A stretch of 64,000 bases of DNA, from assembly GCA_022457155.1 (NCBI GenBank), contig JAJGOT010000454.1, positions 186,001 through 250,000 on the forward strand. Reading direction: 5' to 3'. Positions within the stretch are counted from its first letter, which is position 1. The number at the start of each line of letters is the position of its first letter. Source of the stretch: Cladopsammia gracilis. Taxonomy: Eukaryota > Cnidaria > Anthozoa > Scleractinia > Dendrophylliidae. Below the pieces are notes generated by a model that was given only the letters and a program-made list of their open reading frames with translations, had not been told where the DNA came from and ran no database searches. The translations under genes were made by a program, and so were the position numbers. Below are positions 24,752 through 35,348 of this stretch, in pieces.

Positions 24752-25372
24752 AGTGCCATTTATACGAGAGAAAATAAGACGCGTCTTATCTAAGACGCGA
24801 CTTAAATAAGATGCGAAGTGTACCATTTATCAGGGTCGTAACGAGGTATATGGGATCACGGATCAAAGACCTAAAAAAGGGTGGGATCAGGGATCACAGC
24901 CTCGGATCCGGGATCACAGCCCTCGGGATCGGGTTCAGCGTATTTTCCATTGACTCAAGGATCAGGCAAACAAAATTTTGTGGGATCAGGGATCAAAATT
25001 TTCATCACTTTTGGGATCAGGGATTAAAAATTTGCGTAAAAATACGGGATCAGCGATGAAAAAATATACCTCGTTACGACCCTGATTTATACGTTTGCGT
25101 CCAACATAAGATGCGAAGATCACGTATAAATGGTTCGCGTCTTATTTTGATACGGCGCACTTGTTGTTCACGTCTTATTTAGGACACGAAAGCATTTATA
25201 CGAGGAAGTTCACGTCTTATTTAAGACGCGGACAAAATAAGAACTTAAGATAAGTCGCGTCTAAAATAAGACACGAATGCTTATTTTGTACTGTTTATAC
25301 GATCGGTTCGCGTCTTATTTAAGTCGCGTCTTAGATAAGACGCGTCTTATTTTCTGTCGTATAAATGGCCCT
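24752..25372. mobile_element. MITE with ATTTATACGA ends, inserted in duplicated sequence
   Basis: Its ends are AGTGCCATTTATACGA and the inverted TCGTATAAATGGCCCT, followed inward by long inverted repeats rich in AAGACGCGTCTTAT. It is flanked by a 3-bp ATT (or TTA) duplication. The uninterrupted target survives in the tandem copy at about 23944-23982, which proves the insertion. A 3-bp TTA-type duplication fits PIF/Harbinger. A second element is nested inside at 24831-25084. Confidence 0.75.
24831..25084. mobile_element. Nested MITE, CAGGGTCGTAACGAGGTATA ends
   Basis: A 254-bp element with 20-bp terminal inverted repeats lies inside the MITE at 24752-25372. It is flanked by ATTTAT on both sides (24825-24830 and 25085-25090). 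Its interior has repeated GGGATCAGGGATCAAA-like phrases. No coding capacity is present. Confidence 0.7.
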
Positions 25373-25440
25373 ATTATTTGAGTGCCAATACTACTCAAGT
25401 AAAAAACATTTGATAAACGTTTTTTCACCTTTTTTCCGGA

Positions 25441-26779
25441 TCCACGGTTGTGGCGTGCAGGAAAGACAGAAACATTTCCGGTGAAGATCACAAGAAAAGA
25501 CAGAAAAGTCAGAAAAATATAGCACTGCGACAGCTTGAGACTCAGTTGAAGTAAAAAGTAGTGAAAATTGCTTTTCAGTGTTTATCTGGCTTTGACAGCT
25601 TTCGTAATAAAGTTTCCTTTTTATCATTGTGGAATGTCCGGTTTCCGGAAGATTAGAAAGAACGGGAGAGAGCGAATCTTAAAAATAAAATTAAAGTTGG
25701 AAAAATAAATATTTGCTCAATTCTTTCTTTGAGGAATAGAGGAATTCTAAGGATATGCACTTTTTGTCCTGACTTCCTGACTGAATTTAAGTCTTAAAAT
25801 AGCAATGAATATGCGTGAACGGACTCTGATCGATCAATGACAGACATTGTAGCGACCATAGGTCATGGATCAGTTCTTTTCTTCTTTAAAATCTCCGTAA
25901 AATTCTTAGATGTTTATATCTTATATATAAAGATCTACAAACGCGGATAAGCGTAAACATTTATCCGATGCGTTGTGGCACACATCAAAGATTTAAATTG
26001 GATGATCCCACAGGCAGACCAATCGTGATATCCAGTACACAGTAATGAAATATACTAGGTAATAATACGATTTGTCACGGAATTGATAAGCGATAGAAAA
26101 ATCGAAAATATTACACACTAAAGTCTTCTCACCTTTACTTTATTGTCTCTTGATGTATCCTGACCGGTTTAAATGCATTTTTACAACTTTTGTCACTCGC
26201 CCCACTATCCACTACAAAAGAAGGGAAGGCTGGAGACCTTTGAGCGAACCCTCGCCACGCGAAAGCCAATAATTTCTAAACAATTCAACTCAAGCTCCCC
26301 GAATTGCCACCAGTGAGGCCGCAGGTTAAATGTCTACCCGTGCGATTCGTGCTAGCTTCCAAATTCCCTTTCACGGGCTCTAAAAGGGCTCCGTTTTGGA
26401 GCGATTCTGGCCATCTTCGCTTCGCCATTGTCCGCGATCCAAACGGCTGTACCACGAAATTGGAATACTAAAGCTTAGCGACCGCGTCACAGAGACAAAA
26501 TGACATTCACCCGAGGGGAGGGTCGTTACTTTTGCCCTCGCGCAAATTGACACCGTCGGGGGAGCCGGTGCGTGTAATTCGAACGGAAACCACACGCATG
26601 ACCTGTCACTTATTTGTCTTTATTTGATAAAGTGCAATTTTTCATCAAGATCAAAAGTAAAGTCTCTTTTTAAAATAAAAATGCTCGAAGGAAAATTATT
26701 AAGCTTGTTAAAACCAATTTGCGCCAAAAAATCAAAAATCAAAGGTCACGGATATGTATGTGTATACCGGGAGTCTAGG
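25441..26779. other. Roc-COR intron, no feature recognised
   Basis: This stretch is intronic by position between the two Roc-COR exons. The part around 26200-26600 is more GC-rich, but I see no splice-bounded exon and no repeat structure. Confidence 0.35.
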
Positions 26780-26989
26780 AGAGAGGTGCAGTATTGCGTA
26801 TTATCATTATATCAGGACTAATAATCAGTTATGATATATCATGTTTTTTCTAATACATCTCTTCTTAAAAATATTGCTATTATCATGATATATCTTTGGT
26901 GATATAAGGGGTTGATTTTTTGATATTCCGCAATGGGTTTTTCTCATATAAAGATATGTTATCATGATATTATCAGAATATTTAATTAA

Positions 26990-27490
26990 GTTGCTATTTC
27001 TTCTTTTCCCTGTGATACAGTGATTTATCATGATATTATCAGAATATTTAATTAAGTAGAATTTGTTCTCCTCCCAGTGATACAGTGATTTATCATGATA
27101 TTATCAGAATATATTTAAGTAGAATTTGTTCTCTTCCGAGTGATAGAGTGATAAATTAAGATATCAGAAGATTTAATGAAGGAACTTTAACCTCTACTAC
27201 CAGTGATAGAGTGATAAATCATGATATTATCAGAATATTTAATGAGGTAACTTTACTTCTACTACCAGTGATAGAGTGATAAATCATGATATTATCAGAA
27301 TATTTAATGAGGTAACTTTACTTCTACTACCAGTGATAGAGTGATAAATCATGATTTTATCAGAATACTTAATGAAGGAACTTTACCTGTACTGCCAGTG
27401 ATAGAGTGATAAATCATGATATTATCAGAATATTTAATTAAGTAGAATTTGTTCTTCTCCCAGTGATAGAGTGAAAAATCATGATATCAG
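26990..27490. repeat. 65-bp tandem repeat, about eight copies
   Basis: Successive units start with CAGTGATAGAGTGATAAATC and continue through ATGATATTATCAGAATATTT to a variable TTACTTCTACTAC segment. Units at about 27201, 27266 and 27331 are nearly identical; the outer ones are diverged. There is no intervening unique spacer, so this is not CRISPR-like. Confidence 0.8.
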
Positions 27491-27515
27491 AATACTTCTG
27501 TTCCCCTCGACTCTA

Positions 27516-27588
27516 AACGCTAACCCTAACCCTAACACTAACACTAACCCTAACCCTAACACCGTAAAGTAACCCTAACCGTTACACC
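27516..27588. repeat. Interstitial telomere-like CCCTAA repeat
   Basis: About ten CCCTAA or near-match (CACTAA) units in a row, interrupted near the end by ACCGTAAAGT. This equals TTAGGG, the animal telomere repeat, on the opposite strand. It lies inside the KDZ-like element. Confidence 0.75.
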
Positions 27589-27744
27589 TGCCCCCGCCAA
27601 GTGCAATAGACAATACTCTGTGACTAATTTGTGTCTTTTATTCCTTAATAGTAGCTAGCCTTCTTTTTTGTTTCAATTACTTTTACACTGTACTGTTTTC
27701 TTGTTGACATTTTTCCTGTTTCGAAACATACGGAAGCTGTTTGT

Positions 27745-27972
27745 ATGCCCCCGGATAATCCCAAATGTGAATTTCACCAGCACCTTCCCCAGTTTTCTAC
27801 CATCAAAGGCGTCAACACTGAATCATGCGAACAGGGATTTCGTCGTCTCAACCAGTACTTCGAAGTTACACGCAAAATGACTCAATACAAACGGAATATT
27901 CTTTTTTGGTTTGTTAATAACAGATTTAACACAGATCTAGAAAGTGAACTAAAAAGACGCAAACTAATGTAA
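27745..27972 (+). pseudogene. KDZ-type transposase C-terminal fragment
   Basis: The frame contains [20 protein letters not shown] followed by [18 protein letters not shown]. The N-T/S-x-x-CEQ motif followed by an R-M helix resembles the C-terminal part of KDZ (Kyakuja-Dileera-Zisupton) transposases. The catalytic core upstream is missing. The reading frame ends at a stop at 27970-27972. The family call is from motif memory. Confidence 0.5.
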
Positions 27973-28683
27973 GCCGATCGAGTTAATGTAAGAGTATTAT
28001 GAGAAAAGAAAAAGGCAATGTACTTCTGTAAATACATGGACGAATTGATCTTATCATGATATATCAAACTATCACTGTGTCTTGTCTTCTTTCTTAAATC
28101 ACTAGAGTGAGATTTGAGAGTGATAGTGATACAAGATATGATAACTTGCTTCATTTCAAGAAAACTTTCTATGCTCCTAGATAGGTGGACAATTTTGATA
28201 TTATCATGATATATCACAATATCATTGTGTCTGTTATGCTCGGTAAAATGGTGAAATCACTTGAGTGAGATTTGAGAATGATAGTCATACATGATATGAT
28301 TCTAACTTGATAGTGATACCTTGATAATGATAATTCGAAAATCGGATAGCGAAAATTCTTCTAGCAACTATCATGTAAATACGATATGATGATATTTTTG
28401 ATATTTAAAATGGAAAATTATTTTTTGCTTTTATCATTCTGTTATCACCCAAATATCACTGACATATCAAAATATCAATTATCAAACTAATAATATTCTA
28501 TCATGATATTTTGATAAACTGCAATCCTGCACCTTAGTGGAGTCTAGGGTGTACTCTAACTGCACCTCCGATCCAAGAGAGAGGAAGATAGGGGCCTTGG
28601 GAACGAGGTTGGTAGTCGTTTCAATAACAAATTGATCATTAAAACAGACCGTTGGCCTTCGGGTGTTGATATGAACGATATGG

Positions 28684-28935
28684 TCAATAATGTTTAATTT
28701 TTATTATTGGTAAATTGCACAACCTTCTAAAGTCGCTGTCGTAATTTGTCGTATTTTTGAAGCGGAATCGAGCCGCTTCTCGCTGTTCAGAACGTCTCAT
28801 GTCGGCAATTTTCGGGGCCAGGTCGCTTGTCGTTTTTACCAAGGCTTCTTTAAGCCGAGATGTTTTGAAAACAGCTTCAGCTATAAAAGGAAACGAAATC
28901 CTAATCACCAGCTCTATTCCTACAAGAGTCACCAT
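28684..28935 (-). CDS. Unrecognised minus-strand exon-like frame
   Basis: This 83-codon frame is GC-richer than its surroundings and reads like coding sequence, with a charged stretch DMRRSEQREAARFRFKN. A possible acceptor (GGGCAG) lies just before its ATG. It has no family that I recognise and sits antisense inside the Roc-COR intron. It may be an exon of a separate gene or a transposon remnant. Confidence 0.25.
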   Translation of the reverse strand: MVTLVGIELVIRISFPFIAEAVFKTSRLKEALVKTTSDLAPKIADMRRSEQREAARFRFKNTTNYDSDFRRLCNLPIIKIKHY

Positions 28936-29606
28936 TCTGCCCGAAGGTATACAATTTTTTAGTTGACGAAAAAAGCGACAAGTAAAATATTTTCATTTGC
29001 CTTTTTTACAATAGTCTACCATAGTGAAGTATTTAGATAAAACATTCCTTTTTTACTGAAGTCTTTTTACTGAACTTATTCACATGCACAAAGTTCTTGT
29101 TTTGTCTCATACATCCACATATACACTGCACATATAAATTGGCTGTTTAAAAACATTGCTAGTAAATCAATTTTAATCCCAAATGAAAATCGTTGCAATA
29201 TGTTTTAGTTTTGTTTAAATGTCAATAAATAACGATAGTAAATATTTTTTAACCTTCGAACATCTTTCCCAAATTTCGATTGATAAGAAAATCGCCATTG
29301 TAATGCCATACAAGTCATTGCTACTAAAATACTGTGACTGATACAAAACATAGAAAATTAACTAAGTAAAAGGGCTCTCTAAAGATAGATTGAATCCAAG
29401 TAGTTTTGCCACCCCCATCCCTCCTCATAATTTTCCCCCGTAGCAACCAAATTGGCCTCGGCTCATTCGCTTAATATTATCAAGTTGAAGTTTCCCCTCA
29501 GCTGTAAAATGAAGACTATTTTGAACAAATACGCTAAATTAACATGAAAATTATTTATATTCATACTCGTGATTATTTTGTTGCTCATGACTTTTATTGA
29601 TTTGGT

Positions 29607-29622
29607 GGCTCCTAAAAGAGCC
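29607..29622 (-). promoter_or_regulatory. Second histone-like 3-prime stem-loop
   Basis: The minus strand reads GGCTCT-TTTA-GGAGCC followed by ACCAAATC and ATAAAAG. The downstream flank is shared with the copy at 11765-11780, so the two are homologous beyond the loop. No histone gene is adjacent. It may be a dispersed fragment of a histone 3-prime end. Confidence 0.35.
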
Positions 29623-29778
29623 CTTAAGTCCTCTATGACTGCAATGTCTAACTCTACGATTAGACCTACAGGTATTTTCAATCTTTCAACTTCAATAAAC
29701 CATTTAGCAGCTTTACACATATTACCTATCACGTCTTTACTACATTTACCTATCAAAGGCACCCAACTTTTCCAATTC

Positions 29779-29780
<2 letters not shown>

Positions 29781-29811
<31 letters not shown>
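29781..29811. repeat. (TTG)n microsatellite
   Basis: About ten uninterrupted GTT/TTG triplets lie shortly upstream of the second Roc-COR exon. They encode an asparagine run in one minus-strand frame, which is not taken as a gene. Confidence 0.8.
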
Positions 29812-29813
<2 letters not shown>

Positions 29814-29837
29814 TAACCTTACATTCTCTCGCATTAA

Positions 29838-31612
29838 CGAGATGGCTTTAAGAGCCCTTTGATCTTATTTGTTGGAATCGAGTGGCAATGTTCGTATCCG
29901 AGACAATTTAAGTTTAAGTACAAACGACCAATGAAATATGTTTTCTTCATGCCATTGTTAATATCAGTTTTAGTTAGCTATATTACTTGCCTTGCTGTAG
30001 TACTATTTGCAAACTGTTTCAGACGCGTTTGTTCTGTTAGAAATTGCAAAAACAATGATAACCTTGTTAAAGCCATTATTATTATATTCATTCTGTGGTT
30101 GACAATCGAATTCGTAATATCTACACTTAGATATATAAACATAATACGTAAGTGGCCTTGTAGGGTAATTTTAAAAGTCATATTAGCAGGTATTTGTATT
30201 GATTTTTTATTATATTGTTTTTTACGTTTTTTGAACATGTACATCTATATGTGTTTTGACAGCATAATAATTTGTGTATTGCTAAGTGATACCCTTTTCA
30301 GAGAATGGCAGTATATCCAGAAATTAGGAATCGAAGGCAACTCGTTAACTGCTGTTGTCATAGAAAAACAAGAACTAAAGAAGAAACTGCTGGATTGCCC
30401 GCTGGCTTTTCCTCTTAAAATGAAGATCCTAGACTTTGCTGGGGATAAAGAGTACTATGCATACCATCATATCTTTCTCAGGAGACGGGCCATTTACATC
30501 ATTGTATTTAACATGGCTGAGTTTGCTGACGATTTTGGGCATATTGATGAAAAATTTAAACGACTTCAGTTCTGGTTTGAATCGGTTTGTAGCCATGTGC
30601 CACCCAAAACTAACACACCAATCTTTGTTGTTGGAACTCACAGAGGAAACATGGATAAGAACAGCATGGAAATCTTGGACAGACACCTGAGAAGATACCT
30701 TTGGAATACCTATTGTGATGAACTGATTGTCAATGATGTTGAAGAACTGATCTTCTTTCCTGTTGAGAATTCCAAAGGAAACAAAGATACTGGAGTTCAA
30801 GTTCTTCAAAAGAAGATCATGTCTGTTTCTGATGAATGCATGGGCTGTTTCATTCCTGTGTCATGGATAAGAATTCAAGACTCAATAATCAGCCTGAAAG
30901 AAAAGAAAGAAGCCAAGTTCTGTGTGACACTTGGCGAGTTTCCATGGGTTTTTGATAACTTTGTTTGCACCAACTGGTCCAAAAAAACATTGAAGTACTT
31001 TCATGACGAAGGGATGATCATTTACCTGGACCGAAATCAGGACCTTGATCTGTCCAACTGGGTGCTTCTCAAGCCTGAAATACTGGTTGATATCATTATC
31101 CAACTCGTCACACCGTCACCTGCAAATACCCAAGAAAGAGGCTTGAGGTGTGACTGGAATTTTCTGCAGAGGAAAGGAATGCTGACCAAATCACTTCTGA
31201 GAAGCATCATCTCCAAAGTGCAGGAAAATGAGGAAGCTATGACTGCATTCCTTGAGGAATATGATTTGATCTGCCCCTTGGCAAACAAGAAGGTTCAAAC
31301 GTGTAACCTGTCAGATGAGCAGCCAACACACTTTGTGCCTTCCCTGCTGCCGATCTCTACAGAAAGTGACACACTAGTTTGGCATGGTAATGACACAGAT
31401 AAGAAGTGCTATGTTTTCTTCACCAGGTTTTTACCTGAGCCTTTGTTCCATGGCCTGCTGTCTCGTGCCCACAAGCTCAGTAAGTTGGAGTTTCCAAATG
31501 GCCAAACTGTTCTGTTCAGAGATGCTGGAAAGTTCTGGATGAGCGCTTGGCAGCCTTACTGTCTGAAGCTGATGAAGGAAGAGAAAATGATTGAAGTCAC
31601 ATTCAGCTGCAG
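29838..31612 (+). CDS. Roc-COR GTPase, second exon: membrane segments, DxxG, COR domain
   Basis: The frame opens after a stop at 29835-29837; the true acceptor is somewhere soon after. Counting from 29859, hydrophobic candidate helices lie near residues 27-50, 70-90, 103-123 and 127-142. Then the second half of a Roc domain follows: DFAG at 192-195 in the context DFAGDKEYYAYHHIFL, a long helix, and a G4-like GTHRGNMD at 259-266. A COR domain follows, with IPVSWIRIQDSI and LLKPEILVDII. The exon ends at CTGCAG|GTGAGC (31612). Phase 2 joins to the next exon. No kinase domain follows, unlike LRRK proteins. Confidence 0.75.
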
Positions 31613-32426
31613 GTGAGCTGAAATCTTTTTTTCAGTCATTTATATTTAACTCTGAGCAAAGACATGTTGTAATCAATGATAAATATTGTTGGGCAATACA
31701 CCATTCCCTCACAGTGTCTGTTATCCCACATGCACTTATGATTATTAATTTTGTTTTGATGGTGATACAAATTAGGGTCGGGCAACCTGCCTAAAGTATC
31801 TGTAATTTGATGGACTTGAATGTACATAGTTATAAAATTCATGAACAATTTATAAGGAAAATACAAAACAAATGAAAATTCAATGAAGGCTTGTAATCCT
31901 AATGCAAAACAGCTATGAAATGCTAATTAATGCCAACCACTATAAACATCCACTAGTGGTGGTAACTAATTAGCACTTCATTTTCATTTTAAAAGTAGTC
32001 TACAGCATTTGTGTCCATGTTGTATCAGATCTACAATCACTCACCTGTGGCTCATGATTATAAATCTGATACAACATTGGCCGCTCATGTTGTACACACT
32101 CTTATTACATGCGCTGACAATTTGATCCAATTAAGACGTCTGTGATACTCCTTACCATTTGTTTATAATTTGATGCCAATAAATAGATAAACATGGATGA
32201 TTTGTGCAGTAATTAAATTGAGAATTTTATTATGAAATGCCACAGCTTACGTTTGTAGCTTTCAGGTGAAAGGACAAACATCAGTTCTCCTTATCTAGTT
32301 TCTTATTAACCCTTTTTTAAAACTTATGTTACATGTACATGTACAGACTGTTCATGTAGCTACGAGAATTGGGTAAAAAAAATTAAATTACTTCTATGGT
32401 TACAATGCTTAATTTTTATTTCCCAG

Positions 32427-32715
32427 CAACAACGGAGGAATGAGGCCATCAGATTTACTGTGTCAAGTGTTTTCCATGGTTGATGGAATTTGCAGAAGGG
32501 ATTTTCCTTTTGTCAAGTTTTACTGTGGCCCTGCCTGCCCCTCACACAAGTGTCCTGGTCACCAACCTGACTACCTTTCATACTCCGCTGGAGAGGAACA
32601 AGTCCCTCGACGCCATGTGTACAATGTTATGCCTGGGCGCCAGGGAGATAGAATTGCCTATTTGTACTGTGAAAACCACAGTTTTGAAGAAGAGTTGACA
32701 GAATGGGTTCCTTAG
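32427..32715 (+). CDS. Roc-COR GTPase, last exon
   Basis: The acceptor TTTCCCAG ends at 32426. The split serine codon (AG|C) keeps the frame, giving CSNNGGMRPSDLLCQVF across the junction. The exon carries the end of the COR domain and a short cysteine/histidine-rich tail (FYCGPACPSHKCPGH). It stops at TAG 32713-32715 after EELTEWVP. No further exon is needed. A possible polyadenylation signal, CAATAAACT, is near 33676. Confidence 0.7.
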
Positions 32716-33085
32716 ATAGGAAGGTCAGTAAAAAAATAGTCAGTATTGTATCTGAAAAAGGAAGTTATGGATAATTCATATTCTCTAATTCCTTAGGAAG
32801 CCCACGATTTTATAAATAGTTGACGCTAACAGTCACTCTCATACATGTAAGTGACTATCTCCCCTCAGCCACTACCCTCACAAAACCCTGTTTCAATTTG
32901 CAGTAAGCTAGTGTAAGCGACTGACCAACATTAATATTTCAATTAAGTGGGCTTTTTCTTAAGAGACTCATGCATGCACTGATGAATAACACTGTTATCA
33001 GAAATATTGCATACAAATATCCCTTTTTGTAATGGTATTGCAAGCTCCTGAAACATTTCAAGACCAAGTAAGCTCCTGTACGCAA

Positions 33086-33590
33086 TAGGGGTGTAACGAT
33101 TCACATTGCGATTCAATTAGATTTCAATTATCGCCTTTCAATTTTGAATGTTTCAATACGATTATGAAAATGTTTCTTGCAGATAGTTTTAAACTTATCT
33201 GTTGTACTGTCTATAGCCGGAATACCATAATATTTTCACACAGCTGATCTAAAATATGCAGGCGGATTAACGATCACTTGGTTGTTCGTCACCATGTTTG
33301 AGAACATGGTAAAAGGGCAGCAATTTTACCAGGCAACACAAAACGCCTGCAACTGCAAACGTTACTGCAACTTCAACTGCAACTGCAAACGCCTTTGTTC
33401 GTCAATCAAAAATGCAGATTTTAAAGAGTTCTGAATTCTGATTTCACAATATAATAACTCATTGAGGGCACCCAGGAAAAGGTATGCAAAAATCAAACCA
33501 ATATCGAAACGTGGAAGCAAGGAATCGTGAATCAAACCAAATGGTCACAATCGTGATTAATTGAGAATTGGATTAATCGTTACACCACTA
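33086..33590. mobile_element. hAT-type MITE with GTACGCAA duplication
   Basis: A 505-bp element with ends TAGGGGTGTAACGATTCA and the inverted AATCGTTACACCACTA. It is flanked on both sides by the 8-bp direct repeat GTACGCAA (33078-33085 and 33591-33598). An 8-bp duplication is diagnostic of hAT-like elements. There is no transposase. An internal tract has CAACTGCAAACG-like repeats. Confidence 0.8.
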
Positions 33591-33598
33591 GTACGCAA

Positions 33599-35174
33599 CC
33601 ACTTCCCTTTTAGATTCTTGTGACTCAAATTTAATTTTTGGTCATGACTGGCTTATCTGCTGGTTTTTATGGTATCAATAAACTATTTTTAATTTGCAAT
33701 ATTGTCAATTCAAAAAGTTGATTTGCTTTCATTAATTGTATAGGTTACCGGTATGTAAAGATTACGTAAAGATGATTTTTGGGAGAGAAGAAATAAATTC
33801 AATGCAAGCAACAATTAGGTGTAAGTGCACGGGGATAAACAAGCAGGCAAGCTACATGTACATGTATACCCCCATGTTACCTGCCAGTGATTCCCTGAGA
33901 TCAAGGACATATTTTTTAAGAAAATTAAAAAGGATATGTAAACCTACAAGTAGGATGACAGCTATAAAGGCTTTGAAATATGTTTTAAACTCAGGGGAAG
34001 TTAAGTACATTTGAAACACAGCTACAGGGTTTCAAATAATTGTAGAAAAAATTAAGGGGGTTGGGGTGTGGGGTGGGGGGGGGGGGGGTCAAACATATAA
34101 ACTAACCTACAGTTGAAGATTCATTGCTGTAATTTGGGACACTAAATTAATATTTTGAATGACATTGGTTTAATTGCGAGAAAATAAAGGTTATTTGAGT
34201 TTTCAGGGTTTACAACTTGGTTACATCTTAACATCAAGTACCAGATAGGGGTGACTCATAAAATTTAATCCCTGACCCTTTTACAGAGCAAAATATGAAA
34301 GCCAATATATCATTCATTTATCTGGCATAACACCTTATACATATAACTTAGGTTTTCCTCTCCTTTCACTGTCTGTTAACTGAGGATGCTATTTTGCAAT
34401 TGGCTAGAGTATAAAATGCTTCAATACAACATTTTACATGATTACACAGCATGAGACCAAGCTGTTGTGTATCATCAGATTGTTCAGTCTAGTGCAGGGT
34501 ATTGAAAGTTGACAGCAGTATACAGTGTATACTCCACTCCTCTTGACAGATCTAAAAGCGTTTTTTGATACTGCTAGTTATTTCACACAGGCAGTGTAAG
34601 GAATATTAATCAGTTGTTGATACTACAGTTAGTACTGATACAAACTTAAGGAAGATTTCAAGTTACATGTAGCTGTACACACAGACCTCTCAAAATCAAT
34701 GTTTTCTATGGTTACCACATGTTTGTTTTTTGGCAGGTCACATTCCACACACCACAGTTACAAGTCTTTTGATATTATTTTATCCAAAAACAGCCTAAAA
34801 ACAGTTTATTAATAATTAACAAATAATATGCTAATAGCATGATCCTTAATTGGCATAAAAGATATCTGCCCTGAATACACAGTTCATTTAGGAGTGAGTG
34901 ACTTGTGGAACAAGACCTGTGCACAAAAGAAACTTGTTTGGACTGCCAACACATTTTTAGCGGTCTGAGTGCATACAATGTATTGACAGTCATTATGCAA
35001 TATATAATAATTTTATTATTGTAAAATTGATAATGTGTACCACTCTGTGTACAAGGCTAAAGAGAAAAATCTAAAAGTTTTCTTGTTGAAAAAAACAAAC
35101 AAATGTTTTTGACAGTGAGTTAATGCCATCATCAGGATTAAAAGCCATCCAAGAATGTACATGTACATTTGTCA
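33599..35174. other. No gene recognised
   Basis: The sequence is AT-rich, with a G-run at about 34065-34090 and no frame with recognisable motifs. The short plus-strand frame at 33736-34014 is not supported. Confidence 0.35.
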
Positions 35175-35348
35175 CTTTAAGAAACGAAAAGGAAACTGGG
35201 CCAAGTGAACTTTTGCAATGACTTCTGGGATTGTTACTGGGGATGTGCTGTTTAGCTGTTCACCATTTCTTTTGTCTCTGTCCCCAGGAACAGTCCCAGA
35301 ATTCATTGCAAAAGTTCACTCGGCCCAGTTTCCTTCTCGTTTCTAAAG
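35175..35348. mobile_element. Foldback MITE, CTTTAAGAAACGAAAAGGAA ends
   Basis: Inverted repeats of about 55 bp (including ACTGGGCC.AGTGAACTTTTGCAATGA) flank a loop of about 65 bp. The right arm differs by a few substitutions. It is non-coding. Confidence 0.65.

Larger units (their letters stand above)
23149..25440. repeat. Tandem duplication in the Roc-COR intron, period about 858 bp
   Basis: Shared phrases recur in order: CCACTAAAATTTTTGGGGAG at about 23165 and 24023, TTCTTGGGAAACGCAGTTTG at about 23380 and 24268, and GATTTAGGTACATGGT at about 23700 and 24468. A shorter internal third copy of the GAGCACCCCCGGACCTATTG phrase lies at about 23525. The second copy is interrupted by the MITE at 24752-25372. 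Confidence 0.7.
26780..28538. mobile_element. KDZ-like transposon relic with tandem arrays
   Basis: A 1.76-kb element with imperfect inverted ends (AGGTGCAGTATTGCGTATTATC-like at the left, its counterpart at the right). It is flanked by a 10-bp direct repeat GGAGTCTAGG (26770-26779 and 28539-28548). It contains palindrome-rich ATCATGATATTATCAG sequence, an eight-copy 65-bp array, a telomere-like run, and a fragment of a KDZ-type transposase. The duplication length is close to the 8 bp known for Zisupton/KDZ elements. It lies in the Roc-COR intron. Confidence 0.6.

Noticed and set aside
26990..27490. Possible CRISPR-like repeat array
   Set aside because: Units are contiguous tandem copies without unique spacers, no cas genes are present, and the context is eukaryotic.
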